Origin: Aquimarina sp. MAR_2010_214
GTDB lineage: Bacteria > Bacteroidota > Bacteroidia > Flavobacteriales > Flavobacteriaceae
Length of the DNA: 64,000 nt
NCBI RefSeq assembly: GCF_002846555.1
Contig: NZ_PJMS01000001.1
Location: forward strand, 2,542,001-2,606,000
Direction: 5' to 3'
Shown: in pieces, positions 28,238 to 38,262 of the stretch
Layout of the letters: each line of letters begins with the position of its first letter
How positions within the stretch are numbered: position 1 is the first letter of the stretch
Position numbers and translations under genes: made by a program
Notes under the pieces: generated by a model
Told to the model about the DNA's origin: nothing
The model's input: the letters and a program-made list of their open reading frames with translations, nothing else
The model's database searches: none

Positions 28238-29704
28238 TTAGTATCCTGGATTTTGTGACCATCTATTACCTGTCAATTGTATTTCTATTGCTGGTATTGG
28301 AAATACTTCGTGTTTTCCTTCAATAAATCCTGGTATTTCCTGAGCAGCTCTACCAGTTCTAACCAAATCAAAAAAGTGATGTCCTTCTCCTACGAGTTCT
28401 ACTCTACGTTCCTGATATATTGCATCTGTTAATGTATTTCCTGTTGTGGTAACATCGGCTAATGAAGCTCTTGTTCGTACTCGGTTTAGATATATTTGAG
28501 CTTGACCATTATCACTTGGTGTTTTTCTATTGTGGGCTTCTGCCGCCATTAATAGTACATCTGCAAATCGAATTGCTCTGTAATTATTTGGGTTTGTTAA
28601 ATTAGCATCTCCAGTATTTAGATCACCTTTACGAGCAATATATTTTCGATTAAAATATCCGGTGTGTTCGAAACCTATAGAAAAAGTAGCTCCGGTATCG
28701 GTCGCCCATGCATTGATATCAAGAATGGCTACATCTTTTCGTATATCACCAGTTTCAAATGCATCAACGACTTCCTGAGTAGGTACATTAAAACTAAAAC
28801 CGGACTCAAATAATGGTCCTGAATAATTTCGTACACCATTGAAACCAATAGCTACATTACCTTCACTACATTGCAAACATTCAAACCCTGCGCCTTCTTT
28901 ATCTGTATATTGAATTTCGAAAACAGATTCTATATTGTTTTCTCCTTCATGTTCAAAAATAGAATTATAGTCGGTTACCAAATCATAAGGACCTGTGATA
29001 ACCTGATCTAAAACGGTTGCTGCTTCAGAGAATTTATTCTGAAATAGATATACTTTCCCTAATAATGCAAGCGCTGCTCCTTTTGTTATTCTGCCTACTT
29101 CTGCTTGAGTAGCTGGTAAGTTATCTGCTGCGAATTGCAAATCTTGCTCCATCAATGCATATACATCTTCTTTTGGTGATCTATCGATATCGGATTCTTC
29201 TCCGAATAGAATTCTTTTATCAATTGCTAACGGCACATCTCCAAACCATTTTACCAATTCGAAATAATAATATGCTCTTAGAAATCGTGCTTGACCAATT
29301 ATTGCTTCTTTTCCGGGGAAATCAATTTTATCTTGAAATTCCATAATGAAATTTGCTCTATTTACCCCAGCATACATCCAATTCCATATATCTCTGAGTT
29401 GTGCATTAACCGGAGTATGTGTCATTTTATCTACTTCTTGTATCCCAGGTACATCTGATGAGCTTTCTCCTCCTGCTACTGTATTATCTGAAGCGATTTC
29501 CCCCAACATCACATTCAAGTACGTAGATTGAAGTAGATCATATGCTCCAATTAAAGCGTTCTGATAATCTTCTTCGTTATTAAAAAAATCTTCTGAATTT
29601 TGGTTCTCTGAAGCTACATCAACAAAATCATCACTACAAGAGGTTATTATTATTGATAACACAAAAAAGATTGCTGATTTGATACTATATTTTATCTTTT
29701 TCAT
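28238..29704 (-). CDS. SusD/RagB-family nutrient-binding outer-membrane lipoprotein
   Basis: A 488-residue lipoprotein (IIITSC lipobox) with the SusD start SDDFVDVASENQNSEDFFNNEEDYQNALIGAYDLLQ trimmed of any unusual feature, TPR-like helices in the first half (YYFELVKWFGDVPLAI), and the conserved C-terminal signature YLNRVRTRA... ERRVELVGEGHHFFDLVRTG... HEVFPIPAIEI. It caps the SusC transporter and binds oligosaccharides at the cell surface. The gene begins 5 bp after susC and is followed 9 bp later by the PKD lipoprotein gene, so the three are one transcription unit. Confidence 0.95.
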   Translation of the reverse strand: MKKIKYSIKSAIFFVLSIIITSCSDDFVDVASENQNSEDFFNNEEDYQNALIGAYDLLQSTYLNVMLGEIASDNTVAGGESSSDVPGIQEVDKMTHTPVNAQLRDIWNWMYAGVNRANFIMEFQDKIDFPGKEAIIGQARFLRAYYYFELVKWFGDVPLAIDKRILFGEESDIDRSPKEDVYALMEQDLQFAADNLPATQAEVGRITKGAALALLGKVYLFQNKFSEAATVLDQVITGPYDLVTDYNSIFEHEGENNIESVFEIQYTDKEGAGFECLQCSEGNVAIGFNGVRNYSGPLFESGFSFNVPTQEVVDAFETGDIRKDVAILDINAWATDTGATFSIGFEHTGYFNRKYIARKGDLNTGDANLTNPNNYRAIRFADVLLMAAEAHNRKTPSDNGQAQIYLNRVRTRASLADVTTTGNTLTDAIYQERRVELVGEGHHFFDLVRTGRAAQEIPGFIEGKHEVFPIPAIEIQLTGNRWSQNPGY

Positions 29705-29709
29705 CTAGT

Positions 29710-32700
29710 TTAAAATTTAAGATTTAGCCCTAATAAATATGTTCTTGGTACAGGATAAAACCCTTGATCTATACCTCCTCCAATTGGTGCCCCTGATGAT
29801 GCTGAAGGGTCATAGCCTTTATATTCTGTAAATGTGTATAGATTATTTACCGAAACATAAATTCTAAATTTGTCTATACCAATTGATTCTATATGTTTAT
29901 CAGACATTGTATACCCTAGTTGTACATTTTGAATTCTTAGATATGAACCATCTTCAACATAAAAACTAGAAAATAGACTATTAGAATTAGGACCTGTAGT
30001 CACTCTCGGAAAAGAGTTGGTTGTTCCTTCTCCGGTCCATCGTCCCAAAAAACTATTACTTCTATTTACTAAATTTTGATTACGCTCATAATTTCTTACG
30101 ATATCATTACCTAATGAAGCATAGGTATAAGAAGAAAAATCAAAATTCTTATAGTTAAATCCAACATTAAGCCCCATAGTTATATCTGGAATAGGGTTCC
30201 CGATATTGGTTCTATCATTAGAATCTATTTGTCCATCTTTATTAACATCTACATATCGTAAATCACCTGGAGCAGCATTGGTTTGAGTAGCGTGATTGTT
30301 TACTTCTGTCTGATTCTGAAAAATTCCATCTGTTTGTAATCCATAGAAATATCCAATAGGTTTACCTGTTTCCATACGTGATGGTGGGTCTTGACCTACA
30401 CCAAATGAGCCTCCAAGAACAATGTCGTTTTTGCCACTAACAGTTATGACTTCATTTTTTAGTGTTGTGATGTTGTAATTGATATTGAATTTATAAGTCT
30501 TAGAAAATCGATCGTTGTAACTGATCTGAAACTCGTATCCTTTGTTTTCTACAGTTCCTGCATTGATTACGGGAGGTGAAGAAGCTGGAGCTGCAGATCC
30601 CAGAATACCAGAAACAGGTACAATTACTAATAGGTCTTCGGTACGCCTTTTAAAATAATCAAATGTAATCTTCAGCTTATTATTAATAAACCTTGTATCT
30701 AAACCTATATCCAGCGTTTTTTGTTTTTCCCATTTAATTTTGGGATTAGAAAGTGCTCCTATAGCCAATCCATTAACTATCTCACCATCTATTACATAAG
30801 TACCTTCTCCATTTAGTAAAGACACAAATCTATAATCAGGAATTCTATCGTTACCTATAATACCATAACTGGCTCTTAACTTAAGAAAGTCTAACCAACT
30901 AGAAGCTTTCATAAAAGATTCATCTGATACTATCCAACCAATAGAGCCAGAAGGAAAATATCCAAATTTGTTTTCAGGACCGAATTTTGTGGATCCATCT
31001 CTTCTTATAACGGCTGATAACAAATATTTACCTTTAAAATTATATTGTAACCTTGAGAAATAAGACAATAGCCTGGAATCAAAATCTCTACTTCCGTTTA
31101 TATAGTTATCGATTACATCAGAAGCTTGTGAAATATTGGCATTTGTATAGGAGTTATCTGGTACATCATAACCAGTAAAACTAGTGTATATACCTTCGGT
31201 TTTAAAAACAGACATCCCCAAAAGCACTTTTAAATTATGATTATCGGCAAATGTATTATCGTAGGTTATAAAATTATCCCAGGTATAATCCCTAAATATA
31301 TCTTCATCCTCAGTAACATTGTTCCGATCTACATTGAATACTTTACCGGAGCCATAAAAAACTTCTGGGAAAAACTTTTTTCCTGATACTTCTGCATAAT
31401 TAAATTGAAAGTTTGATTCTACAGCAAATTTTTGTAAAAAATTATATTTCAATCCTATTGTAGCTCCTATTTTATTAACTCTGTTATCGTTAAATGTGTT
31501 TGCTATTTGTGCTACGGGATTAATAACTTCATTACCTAATCCTTCAGCCAATGTATAGTCTCCATTTTCATCTCGTACAAGTAAATTTGGACTCATGTTT
31601 AATGCATTAAATAAAACCGAACCCAATGCATTCTCTGGCAATGTCTTTCTATTAGTTTGTGTGAAAATTGCTGATGTGGATAATCTAAAATTCTTTAAGA
31701 ATTCTAAATTATACTTCATTCTTCCTGTAAAACGGTTGAAATTAGTATTACCTCCTCCAACAATTCCATCTTGGGTTAAATAAGAAGTTCCTGCAGCATA
31801 TGATGAATTCGTTCCACCACCATTAGCACTAAAATTGATATTAGAAATCACAGCAGTTCTAAAAATTTCATCTTGCCAATCTGTTCCTCTTCCTAATATA
31901 GATAAATCAGAAAACGGTGGTGTGCCTCCTCCGGCAGCAAATGATTCGTTAATAATTATTCCGTATTCTGTAGCGTTAAGTGTTGGTATCTTTCTAGTAG
32001 CTTCCTGAAAACCTGTATATGAATCTAGTTGAAATTTTAGATCCCGGTTTTTTCTTCCTGATTTTGTAGTTATAAGTATCACTCCATTAGCAGCTCTAAC
32101 ACCATAGATTCCGGCAGTAGCATCTTTTAATACATTAATACTTTCTACATCATTAGGATTAAGTACGCTTAAATCTTCAATTACGTTTCCATCAACTAGA
32201 ATTAAAGGTTTGCTATCTACATTTGTAGATATTCCTCGAATAGATATTGTAGAGGTGCTTCCAGGAGAACCAGACTGAGAGGTTATATGAACTCCTGAAA
32301 CTTGCCCCTGAAGAGCTTGCTCAATTCTTACGACATTCGCCTTTTCTATGTTTTCTGATGTTATAACCGATACAGCCCCTGTTAGTTCTTTTTTCTTTTG
32401 AGAACCATAACCAATAACTACTATTTGTTCTAGGGATTCATTCTCTTCGTCAAGTATTATATTAATAATAGAATCTTCTCCAACAATTATCTCTTGAGAA
32501 GCGAAACCTATATAGGAAAATGAAATAATATTACCTTTAGATATATTGGTTAAGAGATAGTTTCCATCAAAATCAGTTGCGACTCCATTATTAGTATTTT
32601 TTACAAAAACATTAACTCCTGGTAGTGGCATACCATTATTATCTACTACATTACCTCTAATTTGAGTTTCTTGTGCATTAATAAATGTTGTTAAAAACAC

Positions 32701-32727
32701 AACTATTAAGAAATACATATTCTTCAT
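29710..32727 (-). CDS. SusC/RagA-family TonB-dependent outer-membrane transporter
   Basis: A 1005-residue transporter for oligosaccharides, probably beta-1,3-glucans judging from its neighbours. After the signal peptide (to about 18) comes a carboxypeptidase-regulatory-like domain (about 22-100; IRGNVVDNNGMPLPGVNVFVKN). A TonB-box-like stretch and plug domain (about 108-225; VIGYGSQKKKELTGAVSVI, SIRGISTNVDSKPLILVDG, DVESINVLKDATAGIYG) follow, and then a barrel to the C-terminus, which ends in the aromatic strand YLLGLNLKF. The length is typical. It is the first gene of the operon running to the GH3 gene, and promoter copy B lies upstream with its -7 element 23 bp before the ATG. Confidence 0.95.
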   Translation of the reverse strand: MKNMYFLIVVFLTTFINAQETQIRGNVVDNNGMPLPGVNVFVKNTNNGVATDFDGNYLLTNISKGNIISFSYIGFASQEIIVGEDSIINIILDEENESLEQIVVIGYGSQKKKELTGAVSVITSENIEKANVVRIEQALQGQVSGVHITSQSGSPGSTSTISIRGISTNVDSKPLILVDGNVIEDLSVLNPNDVESINVLKDATAGIYGVRAANGVILITTKSGRKNRDLKFQLDSYTGFQEATRKIPTLNATEYGIIINESFAAGGGTPPFSDLSILGRGTDWQDEIFRTAVISNINFSANGGGTNSSYAAGTSYLTQDGIVGGGNTNFNRFTGRMKYNLEFLKNFRLSTSAIFTQTNRKTLPENALGSVLFNALNMSPNLLVRDENGDYTLAEGLGNEVINPVAQIANTFNDNRVNKIGATIGLKYNFLQKFAVESNFQFNYAEVSGKKFFPEVFYGSGKVFNVDRNNVTEDEDIFRDYTWDNFITYDNTFADNHNLKVLLGMSVFKTEGIYTSFTGYDVPDNSYTNANISQASDVIDNYINGSRDFDSRLLSYFSRLQYNFKGKYLLSAVIRRDGSTKFGPENKFGYFPSGSIGWIVSDESFMKASSWLDFLKLRASYGIIGNDRIPDYRFVSLLNGEGTYVIDGEIVNGLAIGALSNPKIKWEKQKTLDIGLDTRFINNKLKITFDYFKRRTEDLLVIVPVSGILGSAAPASSPPVINAGTVENKGYEFQISYNDRFSKTYKFNINYNITTLKNEVITVSGKNDIVLGGSFGVGQDPPSRMETGKPIGYFYGLQTDGIFQNQTEVNNHATQTNAAPGDLRYVDVNKDGQIDSNDRTNIGNPIPDITMGLNVGFNYKNFDFSSYTYASLGNDIVRNYERNQNLVNRSNSFLGRWTGEGTTNSFPRVTTGPNSNSLFSSFYVEDGSYLRIQNVQLGYTMSDKHIESIGIDKFRIYVSVNNLYTFTEYKGYDPSASSGAPIGGGIDQGFYPVPRTYLLGLNLKF

Positions 32728-32749
32728 CTATCTTTTTGTTTGATTTATT

Positions 32750-32954
32750 CAAATCTAAAGACAAATGTTGAAGTAGCTTCAGGATAAACCACAACAAAAA
32801 TCATACAGGATTAAAAAAATGCTAATAAATTATGATGTTTGTCGGTGTAATAATCAATAATAGTAACAAATGTTTGGCAATTTTGTTTTTTCTGAAAAGT
32901 AGAAAAAAATCATAATTATAATCCAATCCTAATACTTGAGTATAGGTAATGTTG
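32750..32954 (-). promoter_or_regulatory. Two-part promoter signature in front of susC (copy B)
   Basis: Read on the minus strand, the distal 15-mer CAACATTACCTATAC lies at 32954-32940, and the proximal 20-mer GTATGATTTTTGTTGTGGTT at 32806-32787. The -7 element TAGATTTG is at 32757-32750, 29 bp after the proximal motif. The distal and proximal motifs start 148 bp apart. A partial second copy of the distal motif (CTACAACATTCC) lies just upstream. This region separates the regulator gene from susC. Confidence 0.7.
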
Positions 32955-32980
32955 AGGTTTTTTTTAGGAATGTTGTAGTG

Positions 32981-35794
32981 TTAAATTTCAAGGATGTAGT
33001 TTACCAAACTCTGTTTGTGCTCCAAATTAAGTTTTTTCCTTAGTCTGTATCGTTTAATTTCTACACTTCTTACTGAAATATTGAGTAACGGAGCAATTTC
33101 TTTGGAAGATAAATTAAGCCTTAAGTAGGTGCAAAATCTTAGATCATGAGGCGTCAAATCTGTATGCTTAGTCTTCAGTTTCTTTAGGAAATTTTTATCA
33201 ACACTATTAAATGCTTCTTCAAAATGTTTCCAATCATCTTTATTGTTTAAATTTCTATCAATAATTTTTTCTACATTCTTGAGCCCTTCTTTTCCTGATT
33301 CGGCTTTCTGAAGTTCTTTTTTTATGGTATTAAGGATTTCATTTTTTTTAATGATATTCATAGTAGATGAAGCAAGTTCACGGTTTTTGCTTTCTATATC
33401 CTGAGTTAGTTTTTCATTATTAAGTTTCATGATTTCTCTTTCATTTTCTAATTCTTTAAGTTCAAGCTGTTTTTTGTTTTCTTCTACTAATTTCTGTTTT
33501 TGTTTGGTATAATAACGTTTATACATTTCGTGCATTAAAAGCAGTATAATAAGAAAGAACAAAGAATAGATTACAATTGCCGACACAGAAAAATACCAAG
33601 GTCTATCGATGGTAAAATTATATTCTGCTATATTTTTACTTAGTATATTACCTGTTTTAGCCCTAACCATAAAGGTATAGTCGCCAAATGGTAAATTCTC
33701 GAAAACAGCCTGTGAATTTGTTGTCCAGTTATTCCAATCTTCATAAAAACCATCTAATTTATATTGAAACTCAGAAATCAGATACTTATCATATTCTGGA
33801 ACGGTATAGGCAAAAGAAACTGTATTCAAGTTAGATTTAAAAATAGGTTGTCGCTCTCGCTCTAATAAAGATACATCAATAAATGCTTCATCTTTATATT
33901 TTACAGACATCCTATCCAACAAAATACTATGTTCTTCAAAATTGATTTTGGATACATCCAGAATCATATACCCATTAGTTGTTCCTAATAAATATTTGTT
34001 GCCATTAATATGAGCAATATTTTCAAAACCAAACATTTCTTTTCGCAAACGTCTTGGGATTGGTATTTTGGTAATTTTTAGATCATCTGAAAATTGACTT
34101 TGCGAAATATGACAAATATTATCTTCAGAAAAACCCCATAATTTTCCAGTATTATCTTTTATTAATTTACCAATACTATAATTTTCGTCTTTTGAAATCT
34201 GATTGACTATATTTTCTTTAACAAATCTCTTGGTCTTTTTATTATATATATAAATACCTTGTTCATGAGCATATATAATATTTTCTTTATACTTAATCAC
34301 ATTTGAATTTTCTCCTTTTTCTATTGAAGAATCTTTGGTCACATCTAATATTCTGGAGAATTGGTCATCTATTTTTACTCTAAAAAGCCCTTTATACTCA
34401 TGATTTACCCATGCCTCATCTTTATATATTTCTATAAACCTTGCAGAATAGTCAAATCCCTTTATTTTATGCTTCAGACTCCAACTATTATTTTGTTTTT
34501 CTAATAAATAAAGCCCTGTGTAGGTACCTTGCAATAACCAATTTGGATGCCCCAAAATTGTTTTAAAATTCCAACCACCAGTAATCGAAGAAATCAATTT
34601 AGATTTGTTATCCTTTATAAGGAAGCTTCCTGAGTTATGACCACAAAAAAGCGAGTTGTCGTATACAAACAAAGACCATACTTGACCATTTGTTCCTTCA
34701 ATAAATTTAAATTGTTCGTCAGAATTAATTTTTTTATAAAATACCCCTTGATTAGTTCCCAGATAAAGGAAACCTTTAAATACTGTAGAAACATATACTG
34801 TGCCTATATCCTCTTTATTATTGTTAAAAAGTTGTATTGGAGAGTTTATATTAGCACAATTAATACCGTTATCAAGCCCTAACCAAATATTTTTATCCAT
34901 ATCTTCAAATACTGATAAAATAGTATTATTACTAAGCCCTGTACTTTGATTAATCTGATATATTATTTCTCCTTCTGAAGAAAGATGAATAACCCCTTTG
35001 GATATAGTTCCTAAAACGAAGCTTTTATCTTTTAGTCGTATACTGCTAAATATTTTTATTTTTTTTAATAACTCATCAGCAGGAGTTTTCCATTTCCGTA
35101 TAGTATTATCAGAAAGCTCAAAAAAACCACTAGAACTTGTAAGGATAAGAATTCCATTATCGGTTTCAGAAATATTGACTACTTTTTCTTTCTCATCAAT
35201 TAAAAAATCCGATATGAGTATCGATTCACCTTTTTCGATCTTAAAAATTCCATTTTTTACATCCTGATAATAAATTACTCCATTAACATTAAACATACTT
35301 AGAATTGCTTCTTCAGACTCTATGATATTGACTTCTTCACTGTCAGTATTATAGACGTAAATCCTATTGAGTGACTGAAACAATACCCAGTTTTCTTGAT
35401 TTACGATATACCAGAACTCCTCGTTTTCGATTAAATGTTCTTTTAAAGAATCACTTAAAGATGTATACTCTAATTTTCCAAAATCATTTTTCTCCCAATA
35501 CCCAAAATTCATATAAAAACCTGTATATATACGATTATCAACCGCATGTACAGATCTCATTACAGTTTTATTCGGTGTTGGGTACAAACTCCAACTTGAT
35601 CCATTAAACTCTAATAAACCTTTATTGTTACCTACATAGATATATCTATTATCAGACTGAGAAATAGACCAATTTTGAGTTCCTCCACCATAAGTTTCTG
35701 GCAAATACTTTTCTATTGGAGGTAACTCCTGCGCAGACATTATTACTGAAAGCAGAAATAAATAGAAAAAGAATATTTTTTTTTGGTAAAACAA
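32981..35794 (-). CDS. SusR-like membrane-spanning regulator: beta-propeller sensor, Y_Y_Y domain, LuxR-type HTH
   Basis: A 937-residue one-component sensor-regulator. After the signal peptide (MFYQKKIFFFYLFLLSVIMSAQ), the periplasmic part holds beta-propeller repeats (about 25-640; for example DMDKNIWLGLDNGINCANIN) and a Y_Y_Y (triple tyrosine) domain (about 655-730; ISEFQYKLDGFYEDWNNWT). A single TM segment follows (about 735-757), then a cytoplasmic coiled coil (about 760-860) and a C-terminal LuxR-type HTH (about 875-930; LTPHDLRFCTYLRLNLSSKEIAPLLNIS). It has no histidine kinase or receiver domain, unlike hybrid two-component systems, so sensing and DNA binding are coupled directly across the inner membrane. 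It lies 1 bp after the symporter gene and next to susC. The best guess is that it reads the two-part promoter motif, but this is not shown. Confidence 0.87.
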   Translation of the reverse strand: MFYQKKIFFFYLFLLSVIMSAQELPPIEKYLPETYGGGTQNWSISQSDNRYIYVGNNKGLLEFNGSSWSLYPTPNKTVMRSVHAVDNRIYTGFYMNFGYWEKNDFGKLEYTSLSDSLKEHLIENEEFWYIVNQENWVLFQSLNRIYVYNTDSEEVNIIESEEAILSMFNVNGVIYYQDVKNGIFKIEKGESILISDFLIDEKEKVVNISETDNGILILTSSSGFFELSDNTIRKWKTPADELLKKIKIFSSIRLKDKSFVLGTISKGVIHLSSEGEIIYQINQSTGLSNNTILSVFEDMDKNIWLGLDNGINCANINSPIQLFNNNKEDIGTVYVSTVFKGFLYLGTNQGVFYKKINSDEQFKFIEGTNGQVWSLFVYDNSLFCGHNSGSFLIKDNKSKLISSITGGWNFKTILGHPNWLLQGTYTGLYLLEKQNNSWSLKHKIKGFDYSARFIEIYKDEAWVNHEYKGLFRVKIDDQFSRILDVTKDSSIEKGENSNVIKYKENIIYAHEQGIYIYNKKTKRFVKENIVNQISKDENYSIGKLIKDNTGKLWGFSEDNICHISQSQFSDDLKITKIPIPRRLRKEMFGFENIAHINGNKYLLGTTNGYMILDVSKINFEEHSILLDRMSVKYKDEAFIDVSLLERERQPIFKSNLNTVSFAYTVPEYDKYLISEFQYKLDGFYEDWNNWTTNSQAVFENLPFGDYTFMVRAKTGNILSKNIAEYNFTIDRPWYFSVSAIVIYSLFFLIILLLMHEMYKRYYTKQKQKLVEENKKQLELKELENEREIMKLNNEKLTQDIESKNRELASSTMNIIKKNEILNTIKKELQKAESGKEGLKNVEKIIDRNLNNKDDWKHFEEAFNSVDKNFLKKLKTKHTDLTPHDLRFCTYLRLNLSSKEIAPLLNISVRSVEIKRYRLRKKLNLEHKQSLVNYILEI

Positions 35795-35795
35795 T

Positions 35796-37373
35796 TTATC
35801 TAAAATAAATATAAGTAGATATGACGATTATACATACAAACACTCCTACTAGTTTAGTGTACTTCCACGGGGTGATATCTACTTCCTTAGTATATTGTTG
35901 TTCGTAAGCCTCTTTTCTTGGATACAATTTACCAATTATTAACATAATAGCTACATTTAGAATAAAAAGAATAGCCATTACATGAAGAAAGTGAGGGAAA
36001 TCACCTTTCATTATAGTGTTATCTAATATGATATACATTATATAAAGTATAGCGCCTATTATTATGGCTATATTAGCTGCAATTGCGGGTGTTTTTTTTG
36101 TTAAATAACCCACTATAATTATGGTAAGAATAGGAATACTATAGCATCCATTTACTTGCTGTAAATATGTGAATATACTTTCGGCTTCTGACAGAAGAGG
36201 GGCAACTAACATGGCTAAAACAGCCAATAAAACCCCAAATGTTTTTCCTGCTTTTACTACTTGTTTTTCGTTAGCTTCTTTATTGATATATTCTTTGTAA
36301 ATGTCAACTCCAAATAGCGTTACAGAGCTATTCAATGCGCTATTAAACGAACTTAATATTGCCCCAAATAAAACTGCTGCGAAAAAACCTACCAAGGAAA
36401 AAGGTAATACTTTACTTACTAACCTAGGGTATGCTTCGTCAGCAGATCCAAGATTTCCTTCAAAAAGATGATAAGCAATAATTCCTGGTAAAACTACAAT
36501 GACTGGCCCTAAAATCTTAATAAATGACCCTAAAAGCAATCCTTTTTGACCTTCCTTAAGGTTTTTAGCGCCTAGAGCTCTTTGAATGATTGCTTGATTT
36601 GTCCCCCAATAAAACAATTGTACGAGCATCATCCCTGTAAATATTGTTGCAAAAGGAATTGAAGATTTTGCTCCTCCAATGACCTTGAATTTATCAGAGT
36701 TTGTTTCCATCAAAATGCTAATTCCTTCTATAATACTGCCTTTTCCAACTTCAAGTAACCCAAAAACCGGAATCATAATACCCCCTATCAATAACCCTAC
36801 AGCATTTATAGTATCAGAAACTGCTACTGCTTTTAGTCCCCCAAAAATGGCATAAATTGATCCAATTACACCTATTCCTATTACACAAAACCAGATAGAA
36901 GTGTTTTTAGACACATTTAACAATTCCGGAACATCAAACATTGTAGTTATTGCCAGTGATCCCGTATATAATACTACAGGTAAGAAGACTACAACATATC
37001 CTGTTAAAAATAATCCTGAAGTGATTGCTTTTGTTGTTGTATTATAACGACGTTCTAGAAATTGAGGAACTGTAGTAATTCCTCCTTTTAGATATCTTGG
37101 CAAAAAATAAATAGCTGTAATTACCATTGCAATAGCGGCTAATGTTTCCCAAGCCATTACTAAAATACCCTCAGTATAAGCTTGCCCATTAAGCCCTACT
37201 ATTTGTTCTGTTGATAAATTGGTGAGTAATAATGACCCTGCAATTACTACAGCATTTAGACTACGCCCACCAAGAAAATATCCTTCTGATGAAGTTTCAT
37301 CAGTTTTTCTAGAAACTATATATGATATGATTGCAACTAAAAGTGTAAACCCTAAAAATGAAGTAATGCCCAT
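35796..37373 (-). CDS. Sodium:solute symporter (SSS/SLC5 family) sugar transporter
   Basis: A 525-residue inner-membrane transporter with about 14 hydrophobic segments. Family features include the N-terminal SYIVSRKTDETSSEGYFLGGRSL, a motif common to vSGLT-like members, and TNLSTEQIVGLNGQAY, an SLC5 sodium-site region, plus a late GFFAAVLFGAILSSFNSALNSSVTLF segment. It would take up a monosaccharide or short glycan product with sodium. It is the first gene of a two-gene leftward operon with the SusR-like regulator (1-bp gap). A sensor and an inner-membrane transporter made from one message fits a feedback logic for the locus. Confidence 0.88.
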   Translation of the reverse strand: MGITSFLGFTLLVAIISYIVSRKTDETSSEGYFLGGRSLNAVVIAGSLLLTNLSTEQIVGLNGQAYTEGILVMAWETLAAIAMVITAIYFLPRYLKGGITTVPQFLERRYNTTTKAITSGLFLTGYVVVFLPVVLYTGSLAITTMFDVPELLNVSKNTSIWFCVIGIGVIGSIYAIFGGLKAVAVSDTINAVGLLIGGIMIPVFGLLEVGKGSIIEGISILMETNSDKFKVIGGAKSSIPFATIFTGMMLVQLFYWGTNQAIIQRALGAKNLKEGQKGLLLGSFIKILGPVIVVLPGIIAYHLFEGNLGSADEAYPRLVSKVLPFSLVGFFAAVLFGAILSSFNSALNSSVTLFGVDIYKEYINKEANEKQVVKAGKTFGVLLAVLAMLVAPLLSEAESIFTYLQQVNGCYSIPILTIIIVGYLTKKTPAIAANIAIIIGAILYIMYIILDNTIMKGDFPHFLHVMAILFILNVAIMLIIGKLYPRKEAYEQQYTKEVDITPWKYTKLVGVFVCIIVISTYIYFR

Positions 37374-37401
37374 GTTAAAATTTTAAAGATTTGTTAATTA
37401 T

Positions 37402-37466
37402 CAAAACTATATATATTACTATAAAACTTGATCAAAAAAACATCATTGTATAGTTTTTGTATAGTT
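37402..37466 (-). promoter_or_regulatory. Promoter and direct repeats upstream of the symporter-regulator operon
   Basis: A -7 element TAGTTTTG (minus strand, 37409-37402) lies 28 bp before the symporter ATG. Upstream, the octamer GTATAGTT occurs twice in direct orientation on the plus strand (37448-37455 and 37459-37466), 38 bp from the -7 element. Further copies lie at 37556-37563 (inverted) and 37730-37737. The octamer equals the first eight bases of proximal motif copy A, so autoregulation is possible. Confidence 0.4.
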
Positions 37467-38001
37467 ATTTTTAAGTTTATAGTAACTCAGAATATGATTT
37501 TTTCTTTGATTCACCTCAATTATCTGATAAATCACATTATAAAATTCTAAAAAACAACTATACAAAAATGCAAACAAGCTTTTATCCCTTCAAACTCCTA
37601 CTTAATATAGCTCTTTTGGAAATAATAATTTTCTAACATGTCAATCTAATTAAATGACAAAAAGGAGTTTATGAACCAGATAAATTAAATGAGTTTTTAC
37701 GATACATCCAGTATTTTAAAAAAAAGATTGTATAGTTTTATTAGTATTAAAAAATAATTTACAGAATCTCTCGGCAAATATTTTATCGATTATTTGATCG
37801 TATTCTTTGCAACATTTATCAATCAAATAGGAGATTTGGGTAATTTCAGTATAAATAATCTCAAGAAAAATCTTTTTCAGCTACATATTAATCTATTCTA
37901 GATAATTCAAAAATATCATCAAACATTAATCTAATTCAGAGAATATAAGTTTTTAGTGAATTTTTTTTAGAAGATTAACCTTGCATATAGTAAAATCTCT
38001 A
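37467..38001. other. Divergent intergenic region, no gene
   Basis: AT-rich spacer between the leftward symporter operon and the rightward promoter copy C. It contains two more GTATAGTT octamers (37556-37563 inverted, 37730-37737). No ORF or RNA gene was recognised. Confidence 0.4.
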
Positions 38002-38195
38002 CAACATTACCTATACCGAATCAATATCAATCTACTTGAACGTTTATTTATATTACTTTCTTAAAACTTTGTAAACATATCTATTTAAAAGAGTTTTTAT
38101 AAAGAAAAGAAGGTTTTAACATCTCTTTTTCTCTAGGTGTATGTTTTTTGTTGTGGTTCATTTTGATACATCTACACACTTCTTTTCTAAATTTA
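38002..38195 (+). promoter_or_regulatory. Two-part promoter signature before the GH18 remnant and GH16 gene (copy C)
   Basis: The distal 15-mer CAACATTACCTATAC is at 38002-38016. The proximal 20-mer GTATGTTTTTTGTTGTGGTT is at 38139-38158. A -7-like TAAATTTA is at 38188-38195, 29 bp after the proximal motif. The motif starts are 137 bp apart, almost the same as in the chitinase promoter (135). Confidence 0.65.
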
Positions 38196-38262
38196 CTACA
38201 GTCAGAATGAAAAGTGTTAAATGATTATTATTTCAATAAAATAACCCTAAAACCTTGTTTTC

